DNA from: Faucicola sp902506225
GTDB taxonomy: Bacteria > Pseudomonadota > Gammaproteobacteria > Pseudomonadales > Moraxellaceae
Direction: 5' to 3'
Assembly: GCA_902506225.1 (NCBI GenBank)
Contig: LR733345.1
Coordinates: 310,001 to 374,000, forward strand
DNA length: 64,000 nt
Shown here: piece after piece, positions 27,356-36,646 of the stretch
Numbering within the stretch: the first letter of the stretch is position 1
Layout of the letters: each line of letters starts with the position of its first letter
Notes under the pieces: generated by a model
The model's database searches: none
Told to the model about the DNA's origin: nothing
What the model saw: only the letters and a program-made list of their open reading frames with translations
Translations under genes and position numbers: made by a program

Positions 27356-27859
27356 TATTGGCTCCTTATTCATGACGAAAGATGAAATAGTTTTTGCCTC
27401 ACGATGGCAGACATTTTCTTGATAAATTATGCTATAGACAACTTATTAAATAATTCATCAATTTTCATGCCAAAAAAACAAAGCGAAAGGCTGTTAAATA
27501 ATTGAAAAATAGATTAAAAATCGCTCAATTTTGCACCAAAATTAATCGAATTATTGAAGTTGGTACAGTGTAAAACAAAAAATCTATGCCATAGGCGCAT
27601 AAACATCATGACATGAACCAAATTGATGCAAGAGAAATATTTTGGTGAAAAATTAAACGAATATTTTTCTACTAAATTGTTATATGAAAAATTTTTTTAT
27701 TAAAAATTATTGCAATACATCATCAGATAATGCGCATACTAATAGCAATAGTCAATACTTAACTTGTACAATTCAAACAACCTGAACCAGTCGGATGCCT
27801 GCTTCGTTGATTACTCGACGCTAAGGCTCGTGACTTAAATTATAGAAACAGTTAATAGG
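27356..27859. other. AT-rich intergenic region between divergent-end genes
   Basis: No gene is visible in these ~500 bases. It is strongly AT-rich, especially 27640-27730, and should contain the promoter of the ATP-grasp/transglutaminase/Anbu operon (reverse strand) near 27370-27500 and the downstream region of the LysR gene. No hairpin-plus-T-run stands out. Confidence 0.5.
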
Positions 27860-28708
27860 CTAATCGTTTTTTATTAAGTTATCCCCCAAAAAATCAATGA
27901 ATAAGCGTATTTTTAAATTTAAAAATGCCCGATTCATATAGACCGCATAGATTGATACGCTGCTAAATGGCTGCTCAAACAATTTGACCAGTCGTCCTTG
28001 CGCAATCTCATCCTCAATCAGCCATTCGGGCAATATCGCAGCGCCCATGCCTGTCAGCGCCATCTGTGCCATCATCACGGTGTTATTGCTACTGTTATAG
28101 GGTTTGAGTGTGGTTGCCATGTGCGTATAGTTGGGTAAAATCCCTGGCAGTTTACTGAGCGCGTCTGCAGACGTAGGCGGCTCGTGCTGCGCAAGAAAAC
28201 GCGGACTTGCGACATAATAAAAATCTATTTTAACGAGCGGTTTGACAATTAAATTATCTTGTGGCGTATTGACCACCCGCAGCGCTAGGTCATAGCCCGC
28301 AGCAATCAAATCGGTGAAGCGATTTTCCAAATCAACCGTTAGCGCAATTTTGGGATAATCCTGCTGGAATTTGGCAAGCAGATTGACAAAATAGGGTGTG
28401 GCAAACCATACCGGTGCAATGATTCGCAGTTTTCCTTCCGGCAATACACTGCCATCGTGTGCCTTGGTTTTTGCCTGCTGCAAAATATCTAGGGCGTGTA
28501 CCGCTTCTGCGTAGTATTGTTGACCGACTTCAGTGAGGCTCAAATTACGGTTGTTGCGATTTAACAGCTTGGCTTGCACATAGGCTTCAAGGTGTTGTAA
28601 GTGTTTGCTAGTCATGGCAAGCGACATATCGAGTGCATCAGCGGCTTTGGTAAAACTGCCTTTTTCTACGATGGTGCGAAACACTTGCAAGCTTTTGAGC
28701 GTATCCAT
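27860..28708 (-). CDS. LysR-family transcriptional regulator
   Basis: 282 residues: a winged helix-turn-helix at residues ~1-60 (MDTLKSLQVFRTIVEKGSFT) and a periplasmic-binding-like sensor domain from ~85. I start at the ATG at 28708 with AAGGAT just upstream; an upstream in-frame start would add 22 residues outside the conserved fold. It is divergent from the doxX-dioxygenase pair, 180 bases away, and most likely controls it. Inducer unknown; relatives beside such pairs respond to quinones or thiol-reactive compounds. Confidence 0.9.
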   Translation of the reverse strand: MDTLKSLQVFRTIVEKGSFTKAADALDMSLAMTSKHLQHLEAYVQAKLLNRNNRNLSLTEVGQQYYAEAVHALDILQQAKTKAHDGSVLPEGKLRIIAPVWFATPYFVNLLAKFQQDYPKIALTVDLENRFTDLIAAGYDLALRVVNTPQDNLIVKPLVKIDFYYVASPRFLAQHEPPTSADALSKLPGILPNYTHMATTLKPYNSSNNTVMMAQMALTGMGAAILPEWLIEDEIAQGRLVKLFEQPFSSVSIYAVYMNRAFLNLKIRLFIDFLGDNLIKND

Positions 28709-28888
28709 GTGTATCCTTAAGTGAGTTAACGCTTCCAGTGAATTAACGCTTGAATGCGTCATTTCAATTATCAACTAATAAGAAATAATATATCAATATT
28801 TTATGTGTTTTTCTCTTAATAAGATATCAATATAATGGCGTCATCACATATATTCATGACTGTAATTTTAGACTAATAGGACACAACA

Positions 28889-29293
28889 ATGAACAATGTT
28901 TCTCGATACCAACCTTATGTACTTGGCTTGCTTCGCATTGTACTGGGCTACACCTTTATGCTACATGGTATGGCAAAATTATTTGGGGTGCCGCATGTGG
29001 CGATGTTTGATGGCTTGCAATTGTTTTCGCTGATGGGCTTAGCAGGCGTGTTAGAATTGGTTGGTGGCGTGTTACTGATTTTGGGGTACTTTACGCGTCC
29101 TGTCGCCTTTATTCTGTCAGGTCAAATGGCGGTGGCATACTTTATGATGCACGCGGGTATTGATAATTTTTGGTTGCCACTGCTCAACCAAGGGGAAGCC
29201 GCTGTACTGTATAGCTTTGCTTTCTTATACTTATGTGTCGCAGGCGCGGGTACTTTCTCCGTTGATAATCGCGGACAAGCTGTCAGTGCCTAG
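28889..29293 (+). CDS. DoxX-family membrane protein
   Basis: 134 residues, four hydrophobic helices, with the family features LRIVLGYTFMLHGMAKLFG and LELVGGVLLILGYFTRPVAFIL. DoxX-like proteins are small inner-membrane proteins often linked to quinone, sulfur or thiol redox stress. A TAGGACACAAC stretch precedes the ATG. It is 53 bases upstream of the extradiol dioxygenase gene and divergent from the LysR gene. Confidence 0.87.
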   Translation: MNNVSRYQPYVLGLLRIVLGYTFMLHGMAKLFGVPHVAMFDGLQLFSLMGLAGVLELVGGVLLILGYFTRPVAFILSGQMAVAYFMMHAGIDNFWLPLLNQGEAAVLYSFAFLYLCVAGAGTFSVDNRGQAVSA

Positions 29294-29346
29294 TTAATAA
29301 AATTTTAGGTAATCAAAATCTTAGGTGATAACAATAGGAGATCGCC

Positions 29347-30216
29347 ATGAAGGGTTTAACATTAACCGATGTATTCGGCGCAAGCATTGACAAGCCAACG
29401 CTGCCGAGTTTATTTATCTCGCATGGCGCACCGACGATTGCGATCGAAGATACGCCGTTTACTCAGGCGCTGCATCAGCTTGGTGCAGCTTTACCCAAGC
29501 CGAAGCTTATCATCATCATGTCGGCGCACTGGGAAAGTGGCGAGTGGCTGATCAACGCCAATCCAGCCCCTAGCACTTTACATGATTTTGGCGGTTTTCC
29601 AAAAGCGCTATTTGAAATCCAGTACCCAGCAGCCGGTCATCCAGCAGCTGCGCGAAGTATCGCCAAGCAGCTAGCGCAAATGCAAGTGGCGGTTAAAGTG
29701 GTCGACAATCAACCATTTGATCATGGTGTCTGGACACCGCTGCTACACATGTACCCCAATGCCGATGTGCCAATCGTGCAGGTGTCATTGCCACACGGGT
29801 TTAGCCCCAGTCAGTTGTATCAGCTTGGGCAGTTGTTTGCGCCGCTACGGCAACAAGGGGTATTGATTGTGGCATCGGGCAGTATTACCCATAACTTATA
29901 CAATGTGCGTTTTAACAGTCAACAGATTGAGCCGCAAGCCAAAACCTTTAAATACTGGATAATAGATCAGCTAAAAGCCAATGACAAAACGATGTTTGAT
30001 TGGCAGACGCATAGCTTGGCTCGCCACAATCACCCAACGCCCGAGCATTTATTGCCTGTATTTTTTGCGCGAGGGGCAGGGGATGTGATGTCGGTGGTGC
30101 ATGAAAGCTTTGCTCACTACAATCTGGGTATGGATATTTATCGGTTTGATTACTGGATAAAAAAAGGTGAATTAACCGCAGTGAATTTGCCTTATCATCA
30201 GTCCATCACAAAATAA
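29347..30216 (+). CDS. class III extradiol ring-cleavage dioxygenase, DODA/YgiD type
   Basis: 289 residues of the LigB fold. Likely Zn/Fe ligand histidines are seen in FISHGAPT, MSAHWESG and ASGSITHN, and FDHGVWTPL is the catalytic-site motif of YgiD-like 4,5-DOPA dioxygenases, which open catechol rings. Natural substrates are mostly unknown. It is ~25 residues longer than E. coli YgiD at the N-terminus. AGGAGATCGCC precedes the ATG. With DoxX and the divergent LysR regulator it forms a common small module thought to deal with catechols or quinones. Confidence 0.88.
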   Translation: MKGLTLTDVFGASIDKPTLPSLFISHGAPTIAIEDTPFTQALHQLGAALPKPKLIIIMSAHWESGEWLINANPAPSTLHDFGGFPKALFEIQYPAAGHPAAARSIAKQLAQMQVAVKVVDNQPFDHGVWTPLLHMYPNADVPIVQVSLPHGFSPSQLYQLGQLFAPLRQQGVLIVASGSITHNLYNVRFNSQQIEPQAKTFKYWIIDQLKANDKTMFDWQTHSLARHNHPTPEHLLPVFFARGAGDVMSVVHESFAHYNLGMDIYRFDYWIKKGELTAVNLPYHQSITK

Positions 30217-30354
30217 ATCTGGCGCAAAATTAATCTAGCGCAAAAATGTATCGCACAAGATTCATAAGGTTTCATAAGAATGTCATTTGTATTGCTTTAT
30301 TTTAGCACTTTTACCCAATATTGTAGCGGCTAAACAAACCTCAAAAAAAGCCTC

Positions 30355-30388
30355 AAAAAAAGCCATTATCCTAGGTAATGGCTTTTTT
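30355..30388 (+). terminator. rho-independent terminator after the dioxygenase gene
   Basis: AAAAAAGCCATTA pairs with TAATGGCTTTTTT around a seven-base loop with a terminal T-run. It lies 139 bases after the dioxygenase stop and before the ABC exporter gene. Confidence 0.85.
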
Positions 30389-30546
30389 ATGGCGATAAAA
30401 AAATTTTGATAACTACCGCTCAAGGATTAAGTTGAAAATTGTTTACTTGTGTGTAAAGGATTGTAGCTAGCCGTCAGCAACCCTGCTATCAATCCTCAAT
30501 ATCTGCTAAAATAACACAGATAATTTTAAACTACTGATAATCAATT

Positions 30547-32412
30547 ATGGGTTTATTTCGTTTTTTTGAAAATCGTCTGGAAGTCTATCCAGAAGACAAT
30601 TACAACCTACCGACGGATAATTTTCTGAAGTTTCTGTGGGCGTGTACCAAGGGTCTGCGCGGTTGGATTTTTGCCTTCATGTTCTTGACGGGCTTGATAG
30701 GCGTGTATGAGTCGCTACTGTACAAGTGGATTGGTGATATCGTCAATTGGCTGGGTGCCTATACGCCCGCTAATCTGTGGGCAGAAAAAGGCGATAGTTT
30801 GCTAGTGATGGCGGCCGTGTTGGTGCTCAGCCCGATTTTGGTGGGCTTAAGTTCGCTGATTCATTTTCAGACCTTGCAAGGCGTGTTCCCGATGCAGATG
30901 CGCTGGCGTTTTCACCGTCAAATGCTCGGTCAATCCATGGAGTTTTATCAAGACGAGTTTTCCGGGCGGGTGTCTGCAAAGGTGATGCAAACCGCGCTTG
31001 CGGTGCGCGATACCATTATGACCATTGCCGATATGCTGGTGTATGTATTGGTGTATTTTGTCAGTAGTGGCATTATTTTATTTCACCTGGACAGTTGGTT
31101 ACTTATCCCATTTCTGTTGTGGATGGTGATGTTCTTTGCCACTGTGGCGTATTTTATCCCCAAGCTTAAAAACTCTGCCAGTCGCCAAGCCGATGCCCGT
31201 GCCTTGATGACAGGGCGGATTACGGATGCGTATGCCAATATCACGACGGTAAAATTATTTAGCCACTCTCGCCGTGAGCTAACTTATGCCAAAGATGCGA
31301 TGAGCCAGTTTTTGGATACGGTGCATGACCAAATGCGCTGGGTGTCCCGCCTTGAGCTGGTCAATCATTTGATTAATGTGGTATTGGTCGGCACTACGGT
31401 AGCGCTCGGTTTGTACCTGTGGTATTACAATGGCCTAAGCGTGGGGGCGATTGCGGCAGCGACTGCGATGGCGATGCGTCTTAACGGCTTGACCCATTGG
31501 ATAATGTGGCAAACGGCGGCATTGTTTGAGAATATCGGTACCGTGCAGGACGGCATGAAAACCTTGTCAAAACCGCATACCGTGGTAGATAAGCCGAATG
31601 CTAGGGATTTACTCATCACGCAAGGCGAAATCAAATTTAGCCATGTCGATTTTAATTATGGTCGCAGTGGCAATAAAACCAATGACACTGATGCCAAGCA
31701 AAAACTACTCGATGATTTTAACCTTGAAATTAAAGCAGGTGAAAAAATCGGTCTAGTGGGGCGCTCTGGGGCAGGTAAATCAACCTTGGTGAATTTGCTA
31801 CTGCGTTTTTATGATGTCGATGGGGGCGCGATTTTGATTGATAATCAAAACATTAGCGATGTCACCCAAGAGAGCTTACGCCAACAAATTGGCATGGTCA
31901 CTCAAGATACCTCATTACTACACCGCACCGTGCGAGAAAATATTGCCTATGGTCGCCCAGATGCCACCGATGAGCAAATCATCAGCGCCGCCAAACAAGC
32001 GCATGCGTGGGAGTTTATCCAACATTTAAGCGACGCAAAAGGCAATGTCGGCTTGGATACCCAAGTCGGTGAACGAGGGGTCAAGCTCTCGGGCGGACAA
32101 CGCCAGCGCATTGCCATCGCTCGAGTGATGCTCAAAAATGCCCCGATTTTGCTGCTCGATGAAGCGACCTCAGCACTCGATAGCGAAGTGGAATACGCCA
32201 TCACTGACAGTCTTAACGATATGATGGCAGGCAAGACCGTGATTGCGATTGCCCACCGATTATCGACAATTGCGTCGATGGATAGATTGGTGGTGATGGA
32301 TAGAGGACAAATTGTCGAGCAAGGTAGCCATGCCCAGCTTTTAGCTCAAAATGGCGTGTATGCCAAATTGTGGGCAAGACAAAGTGGCGGTTTTCTTGGG
32401 GAAGATGATTAA
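30547..32412 (+). CDS. ABC exporter, fused permease and ATPase (MsbA/multidrug type)
   Basis: 621 residues: six-helix ABC type I transmembrane domain (residues ~30-330) and a nucleotide-binding domain (~355-615) with Walker A VGRSGAGKSTLVN, Q-loop GMVTQDTSLL, signature LSGGQRQRIAIARV, Walker B ILLLDEATSALD and switch AHRLSTI. Half-transporters like this work as homodimers and export lipids, peptides or drugs. Substrate unknown; the N-terminus lacks the features of lipid A flippase MsbA, so multidrug or peptide export is more likely. It stands alone, between a terminator and the hydrolase gene. Confidence 0.92.
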   Translation: MGLFRFFENRLEVYPEDNYNLPTDNFLKFLWACTKGLRGWIFAFMFLTGLIGVYESLLYKWIGDIVNWLGAYTPANLWAEKGDSLLVMAAVLVLSPILVGLSSLIHFQTLQGVFPMQMRWRFHRQMLGQSMEFYQDEFSGRVSAKVMQTALAVRDTIMTIADMLVYVLVYFVSSGIILFHLDSWLLIPFLLWMVMFFATVAYFIPKLKNSASRQADARALMTGRITDAYANITTVKLFSHSRRELTYAKDAMSQFLDTVHDQMRWVSRLELVNHLINVVLVGTTVALGLYLWYYNGLSVGAIAAATAMAMRLNGLTHWIMWQTAALFENIGTVQDGMKTLSKPHTVVDKPNARDLLITQGEIKFSHVDFNYGRSGNKTNDTDAKQKLLDDFNLEIKAGEKIGLVGRSGAGKSTLVNLLLRFYDVDGGAILIDNQNISDVTQESLRQQIGMVTQDTSLLHRTVRENIAYGRPDATDEQIISAAKQAHAWEFIQHLSDAKGNVGLDTQVGERGVKLSGGQRQRIAIARVMLKNAPILLLDEATSALDSEVEYAITDSLNDMMAGKTVIAIAHRLSTIASMDRLVVMDRGQIVEQGSHAQLLAQNGVYAKLWARQSGGFLGEDD

Positions 32413-32583
32413 ATAAAGGTACGGCTAACTTACGTTAGATTTGATATAGCCCAATGGCAAGGGTGAATGCCAAGTCACAAAAGGGGTGGCCATAACTTTT
32501 CACTGGGTCTTATAATCAAGTAACCAAGTCACCTTTTAGTCACTAAAAAGTGGCTAAAAAAGTGATTAATTAGGACAATTGGC

Positions 32584-33468
32584 ATGGAAGAACAACGCAT
32601 CAATCTAAACGGCAAAAACGCCAAATACTATAACATCAAAAACCCCACTGCCAGCCAGAATGCCCATTTTTACGGCGGTAACGGTTTTGCATTAGGCGTC
32701 TATGAGCCACTCTTGAGCGACTTAGCGCAACATCTTAACATCACCGCGCTAACCATGCGGGGTGAATGGTACGATAAACCGACCGAAAACGCGCTGACGC
32801 GGGAACAAGATGCGGATGTCTTGATTGAGTTCTTGCAAGCGACCCTAGCAGAGCGAGACGGCAAGCCCGTCATCGGTATCGGGCATTCACAAGGGGCAAC
32901 TGCCACCACCATGGCGGCTGCCAAACGCCCAGATTTGTTTAGCGCGCTTTACTTGCTTGAGCCTGTCACCTTTACCAACCAGCAAGGCAAGCTTTATAGC
33001 TTAGTGCCACGCATGGTGAAAATGACCCGAGAACCCTTTAAAAGCACCCAAGTCAAACAAGCCAACTGGGGCAGTGTGGATGCGTATTATCAGTTTCTTC
33101 GCCGTCATAAAGCGTACAAACGTATCACCGATGAACACCTTTTAACCTATGCCAAAAATAGTTTAGAGCCAGGTGAGCAGGCTGAACTCACGCTACGTTT
33201 TTCACCCAAGCAAGAGCTCGCCAATTATTTTGGTACACCGCTGATTATGAAGCCATTACAACAGCTTATTGCCGACAACAAAGTGCCTGTGCAGTTAATT
33301 ATCGGTAAGCCGTCGATGTTTATCAGTCAACAAGTGCGCCAAATGTGGGATAAGTTCGTGCCCAGTGAGCAAATGACGGTGCTCAATGACTATGGACATT
33401 TACTGCCACTTGAAGCACCAGAATTATGCGCCAAGCTCATTTTTCAAAAGCTAAAGTTGACAAGCTAA
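32584..33468 (+). CDS. alpha/beta hydrolase
   Basis: 294 residues with an alpha/beta hydrolase fold: oxyanion-hole region HFYGGNGFALGVY, nucleophile elbow GHSQGA (Ser in GIGHSQGATAT), and C-terminal catalytic His in YGHLLPLEAPE. The substrate is unknown. The stop is one base before the AlkB-like gene start, so the two are translationally linked. Confidence 0.88.
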   Translation: MEEQRINLNGKNAKYYNIKNPTASQNAHFYGGNGFALGVYEPLLSDLAQHLNITALTMRGEWYDKPTENALTREQDADVLIEFLQATLAERDGKPVIGIGHSQGATATTMAAAKRPDLFSALYLLEPVTFTNQQGKLYSLVPRMVKMTREPFKSTQVKQANWGSVDAYYQFLRRHKAYKRITDEHLLTYAKNSLEPGEQAELTLRFSPKQELANYFGTPLIMKPLQQLIADNKVPVQLIIGKPSMFISQQVRQMWDKFVPSEQMTVLNDYGHLLPLEAPELCAKLIFQKLKLTS

Positions 33469-33469
33469 C

Positions 33470-34087
33470 ATGAGTTTATTTGCCGCCAATCCCAACGAGA
33501 ATTTATTGCCCTACGATGGCATTGTCAATGATTTTGGGCAGGTTTTTGACAACCCCGCTGATGAGCCCAATGCGCTTTATCGGCATTTTTTAACGCAGTT
33601 ACCTTGGCAGCATGACGTTGTCACAATTTTTGGCAAAACCCATGTCACCCACCGCCAAATCGTGTGGATGAGTGAAAACGATTATCACTATTCTGGACAA
33701 CGCAAGACGGCAACGCCTTGGACAGCAGATGTTTTGGCATTAAAACAGCACATAGAATTGCTGCTGGCTGAGCAACAGATGAGCGCAAATTTTAACGCCT
33801 GTTTGTTTAATTATTACCCCACAGGCGATGATGGCATGGGCTACCATGCCGATAATGAAAGCGAACTGGGTAATGAACCCATTATCGCGTCTGTCTCATT
33901 AGGGGCAACCCGTAAATTTGTATTTAAGCACCGCATCACCAAGGAAAAAGTCGAGATTCCCTTGCAAAATGGACAGCTCATTGTCATGCGCGGACAAACC
34001 CAGCGCCATTGGTTACACAGCCTGCCTAAAACCAAAAAAGTAACGGAAGGTAGAATTAATCTGACCTTCCGTCATATAGCGAATTAG
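33470..34087 (+). CDS. AlkB-like 2-oxoglutarate/Fe(II) dioxygenase
   Basis: 205 residues. The core has the HxD...H iron triad (YHADNE, and His in RHWLHSLP), the 2-oxoglutarate-binding Arg in the C-terminal GRINLTFRHI, and the ACLFNYYPTGDDGMGYH stretch of the ALKBH2/3-like bacterial AlkB proteins, which remove alkyl groups from DNA or RNA bases by oxidation. It follows the hydrolase gene with one base between, and points toward hisA on the other strand. Confidence 0.93.
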   Translation: MSLFAANPNENLLPYDGIVNDFGQVFDNPADEPNALYRHFLTQLPWQHDVVTIFGKTHVTHRQIVWMSENDYHYSGQRKTATPWTADVLALKQHIELLLAEQQMSANFNACLFNYYPTGDDGMGYHADNESELGNEPIIASVSLGATRKFVFKHRITKEKVEIPLQNGQLIVMRGQTQRHWLHSLPKTKKVTEGRINLTFRHIAN

Positions 34088-34095
34088 ATATCATT

Positions 34096-34137
34096 TAGCT
34101 ATCGAGAAGCGCCTGCTAGCTATCGAGAAGCGCCTGC
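34096..34137 (+). repeat. 21-bp perfect tandem duplication at the hisA 3' end
   Basis: The 21 bases at 34096-34116 are repeated exactly at 34117-34137. The second copy contains the last codons and stop of hisA; the first is what remains of the same end after duplication. The protein end is unaffected. Confidence 0.95.
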
Positions 34138-34865
34138 GCCGCAGCAATATCGAGTGTGCCTTCGTAAATGGCACGGCCTGTAATGATACCTTCAAGATAA
34201 TCACTGTAGGGTTTTAGGTTTTCGATGTCTTGTAAATCCGTCACCCCACCTGAGGCAATCACCGGAATACCGCCTTCTTTTGCCAAGTTGACTGTTTGCT
34301 CGACATTGACGCCTTGCATCATGCCATCACGCGCAATATCAGTATAGACGATAGAAGATACACCTGCATCGGCAAAGCGTTTTGCCAAATCCACTGCTTT
34401 GACATCGGTGACATTTGCCCAGCCATGTGTCGCTACCATGCCATCTTTGGCATCAATACCCACAATGATATGACCGGAAAATTCTTGACACGCTTGTTCA
34501 ACAAATTCAGGTTGTTCGACCGCTTTGGTACCGATAATAATATAGCTCAAGCCTGCTTCTAAATAATGACGGATGGTGTCAAGGCTACGGATACCACCAC
34601 CGAGTTGAATGGGTAAATTTGGGTAGGCTTTGGCAATCGCGGTGACGACGTCTTTATGCACCGGCACGCCATCGAAAGCACCGTTTAAATCCACCAAATG
34701 CAGGCGTCGAGCGCCTTCTTTTACCCAGCGGCTTGCCATTGCGACAGGGTCGTCACTAAATACGGTATCGTCTTCCATACGCCCTTGTTTTAGGCGGACA
34801 CATTTGCCGTCTTTGAGGTCAATGGCAGGGATAATTAAAGTTGGCGTAGTTGATAACGTCGTCAT
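34116..34865 (-). CDS. hisA: HisA, phosphoribosylformimino-AICAR-phosphate isomerase
   Basis: 249-residue TIM-barrel isomerase (EC 5.3.1.16) of histidine synthesis. The catalytic acids are Asp in IPAIDLKDGKCVRLKQG and Asp in IVYTDIARDGMMQGVN, and the phosphate-binding loops (LGGGIRSL, ASGGVTDL) are present. It stands apart from other his genes in this window. The 3' end is duplicated in tandem. Confidence 0.96.
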   Translation of the reverse strand: MTTLSTTPTLIIPAIDLKDGKCVRLKQGRMEDDTVFSDDPVAMASRWVKEGARRLHLVDLNGAFDGVPVHKDVVTAIAKAYPNLPIQLGGGIRSLDTIRHYLEAGLSYIIIGTKAVEQPEFVEQACQEFSGHIIVGIDAKDGMVATHGWANVTDVKAVDLAKRFADAGVSSIVYTDIARDGMMQGVNVEQTVNLAKEGGIPVIASGGVTDLQDIENLKPYSDYLEGIITGRAIYEGTLDIAAAQALLDS

Positions 34866-35047
34866 GGGGTTGTCCTGTTGTCAGTTGGCGCAAATTGAGC
34901 TAGGGCGGTCAAAATGCGTGTCGCTAGAATTTGGCGATAATTTTACCGTATAATGCCAACTAAGGTTAAGATATTTTGCATCTGCGTATCAGCATACCAG
35001 GGGTCGTGATAATGTTATACGTGGTGATAGCAGGGGTTTTTATTCAT

Positions 35048-36261
35048 CCGTTGCCGTAAAACCACCGACTTTAGGCGGTGGATATAAGGCAACTTGTACA
35101 CTATAACGCTTGCATAAATTTTGCTAAAATAATTTGCATGAAAACACTCAAGCTACGCATACGAGATAAACACACAGCAAAGCTTAACCGCCTAAGTGGT
35201 TTGGTTAATTTCGTATGGAACTATGTCAATGCGTTAAGCTACGAGCATCTTAAGCGTACTGGCAAGTTCTTTTCAGCCTACGACCTAAACGAATATACCA
35301 AAGGTAGTGGTGAACTGCTAGGCTTACACAGTCAGACTATCCAAGCCATCAATGAAACCCACGCCAAATCGCGTCGCCAATTCAAAAAAGCCAAACTAAA
35401 CTGGCGAACCAACAACCCAAAATCTAAGCGTAAAAGCTTGGGTTGGCTACCATTTAAACAATCTGCCATTAAGCATATTGCCACGCACCAAACAGGCAAA
35501 AAGGGCTTAAAATCCACCTTACAGCTTAGTTTAGCCAAAGGACAAAAACTAGTCATTGACCTATGGGACAGCTACAACCTTAGCCTATACCAAATCAACA
35601 CATGCGAATTGGTACAAGACAGCCGTAACCGTTGGTATGCCTGTATCACCGTTAAAGAATACCCTAAAACCACTTGTGGAATAGGTAGTGTTGGCATAGA
35701 TTTGGGGCTTAAAGATAGTGCTACCAGCTCGAGCGGTGACAAACTACAAATCAAACAAACGCTCAAATATGCTAAAGCGTTAGCCATTGCTCAAAGAGCT
35801 AAAAACAAACAGCGTGTCAAAGCAATCCATGCCAAAATCAAAAACACACGCCAAGACTTAATCCATAAATTCACCACCCAATTAGTTAAAGATAATGCGC
35901 TAATCGTGGTCGGTGATATTCAGAGTAATCAATTTAATAGTAAAAAAGGCAAACTCGCCAAATCGGTTTACGATGCAGGCTGGTTTGAACTCAAACGACA
36001 ATTGACCTATAAATGCGAGAACGCAGGTTGCCGTTTTGAAATCGTGAATGAGAGATACACGACCCAGCGATGTTCGTGTTGCGGTGAAATCACCGCCAAT
36101 AGTCCGAAAGGTAGAAAATCGCTTGGAATAAGAGAATGGATATGTGCTTCGTGTGGCACATGGCATGATAGAGATGTCAATGCCAGTAAGAACATTCTTG
36201 CGGTCGGGCTTGACCGTCTTGTAGAAGGAATCCCCTTGCTTTAGCAAGGGGAGGAAGTCAA
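35048..36261 (+). mobile_element. IS200/IS605-family (IS1341-type) element, TnpB only, copy 1
   Basis: Boundaries come from comparison with the second copy at 48168-49411: shared sequence begins CCGTTGCCGTAAAACC and ends GAGGAAGTCAA. The left end has a subterminal hairpin (CCACCG...CGGTGG, 35063-35082) and the right end a hairpin CCCCTTGC-TTTA-GCAAGGGG (36232-36251), the single-strand hairpins typical of this family. There is no tnpA, so it depends on a TnpA elsewhere for movement. No terminal inverted repeats or target duplication are expected. It interrupts the nhaD remnant. Confidence 0.85.
35138..36244 (+). CDS. tnpB: TnpB (OrfB) RNA-guided nuclease of the IS element, copy 1
   Basis: 368 residues starting MKTLKLRIRDKH at 35138. 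It has the N-terminal helix-turn-helix, the RuvC-like core with Asp188 (VGIDLGLKDSA), Asp260 in VVGDIQSN at the RuvC-II position where most studied TnpBs have Glu, and Asp346 in HDRDVNAS, plus a zinc finger (CSCCGE...CASCGT). TnpB uses an RNA from the element's right end (omegaRNA) to cut DNA and so keep the IS in place. The stop lies inside the right-end hairpin. Whether Asp260 supports cutting is open. Confidence 0.9.
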   Translation: MKTLKLRIRDKHTAKLNRLSGLVNFVWNYVNALSYEHLKRTGKFFSAYDLNEYTKGSGELLGLHSQTIQAINETHAKSRRQFKKAKLNWRTNNPKSKRKSLGWLPFKQSAIKHIATHQTGKKGLKSTLQLSLAKGQKLVIDLWDSYNLSLYQINTCELVQDSRNRWYACITVKEYPKTTCGIGSVGIDLGLKDSATSSSGDKLQIKQTLKYAKALAIAQRAKNKQRVKAIHAKIKNTRQDLIHKFTTQLVKDNALIVVGDIQSNQFNSKKGKLAKSVYDAGWFELKRQLTYKCENAGCRFEIVNERYTTQRCSCCGEITANSPKGRKSLGIREWICASCGTWHDRDVNASKNILAVGLDRLVEGIPLL

Positions 36262-36646
36262 AGTAGGGTACATGGCGATTGCCTTTGAGCATAACATATT
36301 AACCACCACCATTGTGATGGTATCACTGGTGTCAAAAATCATCAATGACCAAAAAATGCGATGGTATTTTGCAGGTCTTATTATGATTGCCGCCAATACA
36401 GGCGGCGCTTGGTCACCTGTGGGTGGTGGCATCGCTTCAATGTGATTAAACTTACACTAAATATAAAAAGTCAAAATTTACCCCAAAAAGCTATTGATTT
36501 TGATAAAAATATGCTAAACTATTGCCCTTTTTGGTGTACCTAAACTTTGCTAAAACTGTATCTATGCCGTTTTTTTAATTGTTTGGGTCTTTTAGGCTCT
36601 AACCACTGAACTAGATTCAATTGATTGCATTCACAGAGAGAACATT

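Larger units (their letters stand above)
35012..36445 (+). pseudogene. NhaD-like Na+/H+ antiporter remnant, split by an IS element and internally deleted
   Basis: Left of the IS a short frame (35012-35044) reads MLYVVIAGVFI. Right of it, 36263-36445, the frame continues GYMAIAFEH, as at an NhaD N-terminus, but then jumps to sequence of a much later region (TTTIVMVSLVSKII, then FAGLIMIAANTGGAWSPVGG) and stops. The pieces fit an nhaD gene hit near codon 11 by the IS and then deleted in the middle and at the end. The product cannot be functional. Assignment to NhaD rests on motif memory (GYxAIxxEH and IAANxGGAxSPIGD), so the family is likely but not certain. Confidence 0.6.

Noticed and set aside
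27356..27859. Possible small gene in the AT-rich gap
   Set aside because: No frame with a ribosome site and protein-like composition was found.
36241..36432. Small reverse-strand frame after the IS
   Set aside because: It is antisense to the NhaD-like remnant and the IS right-end hairpin; no independent support.
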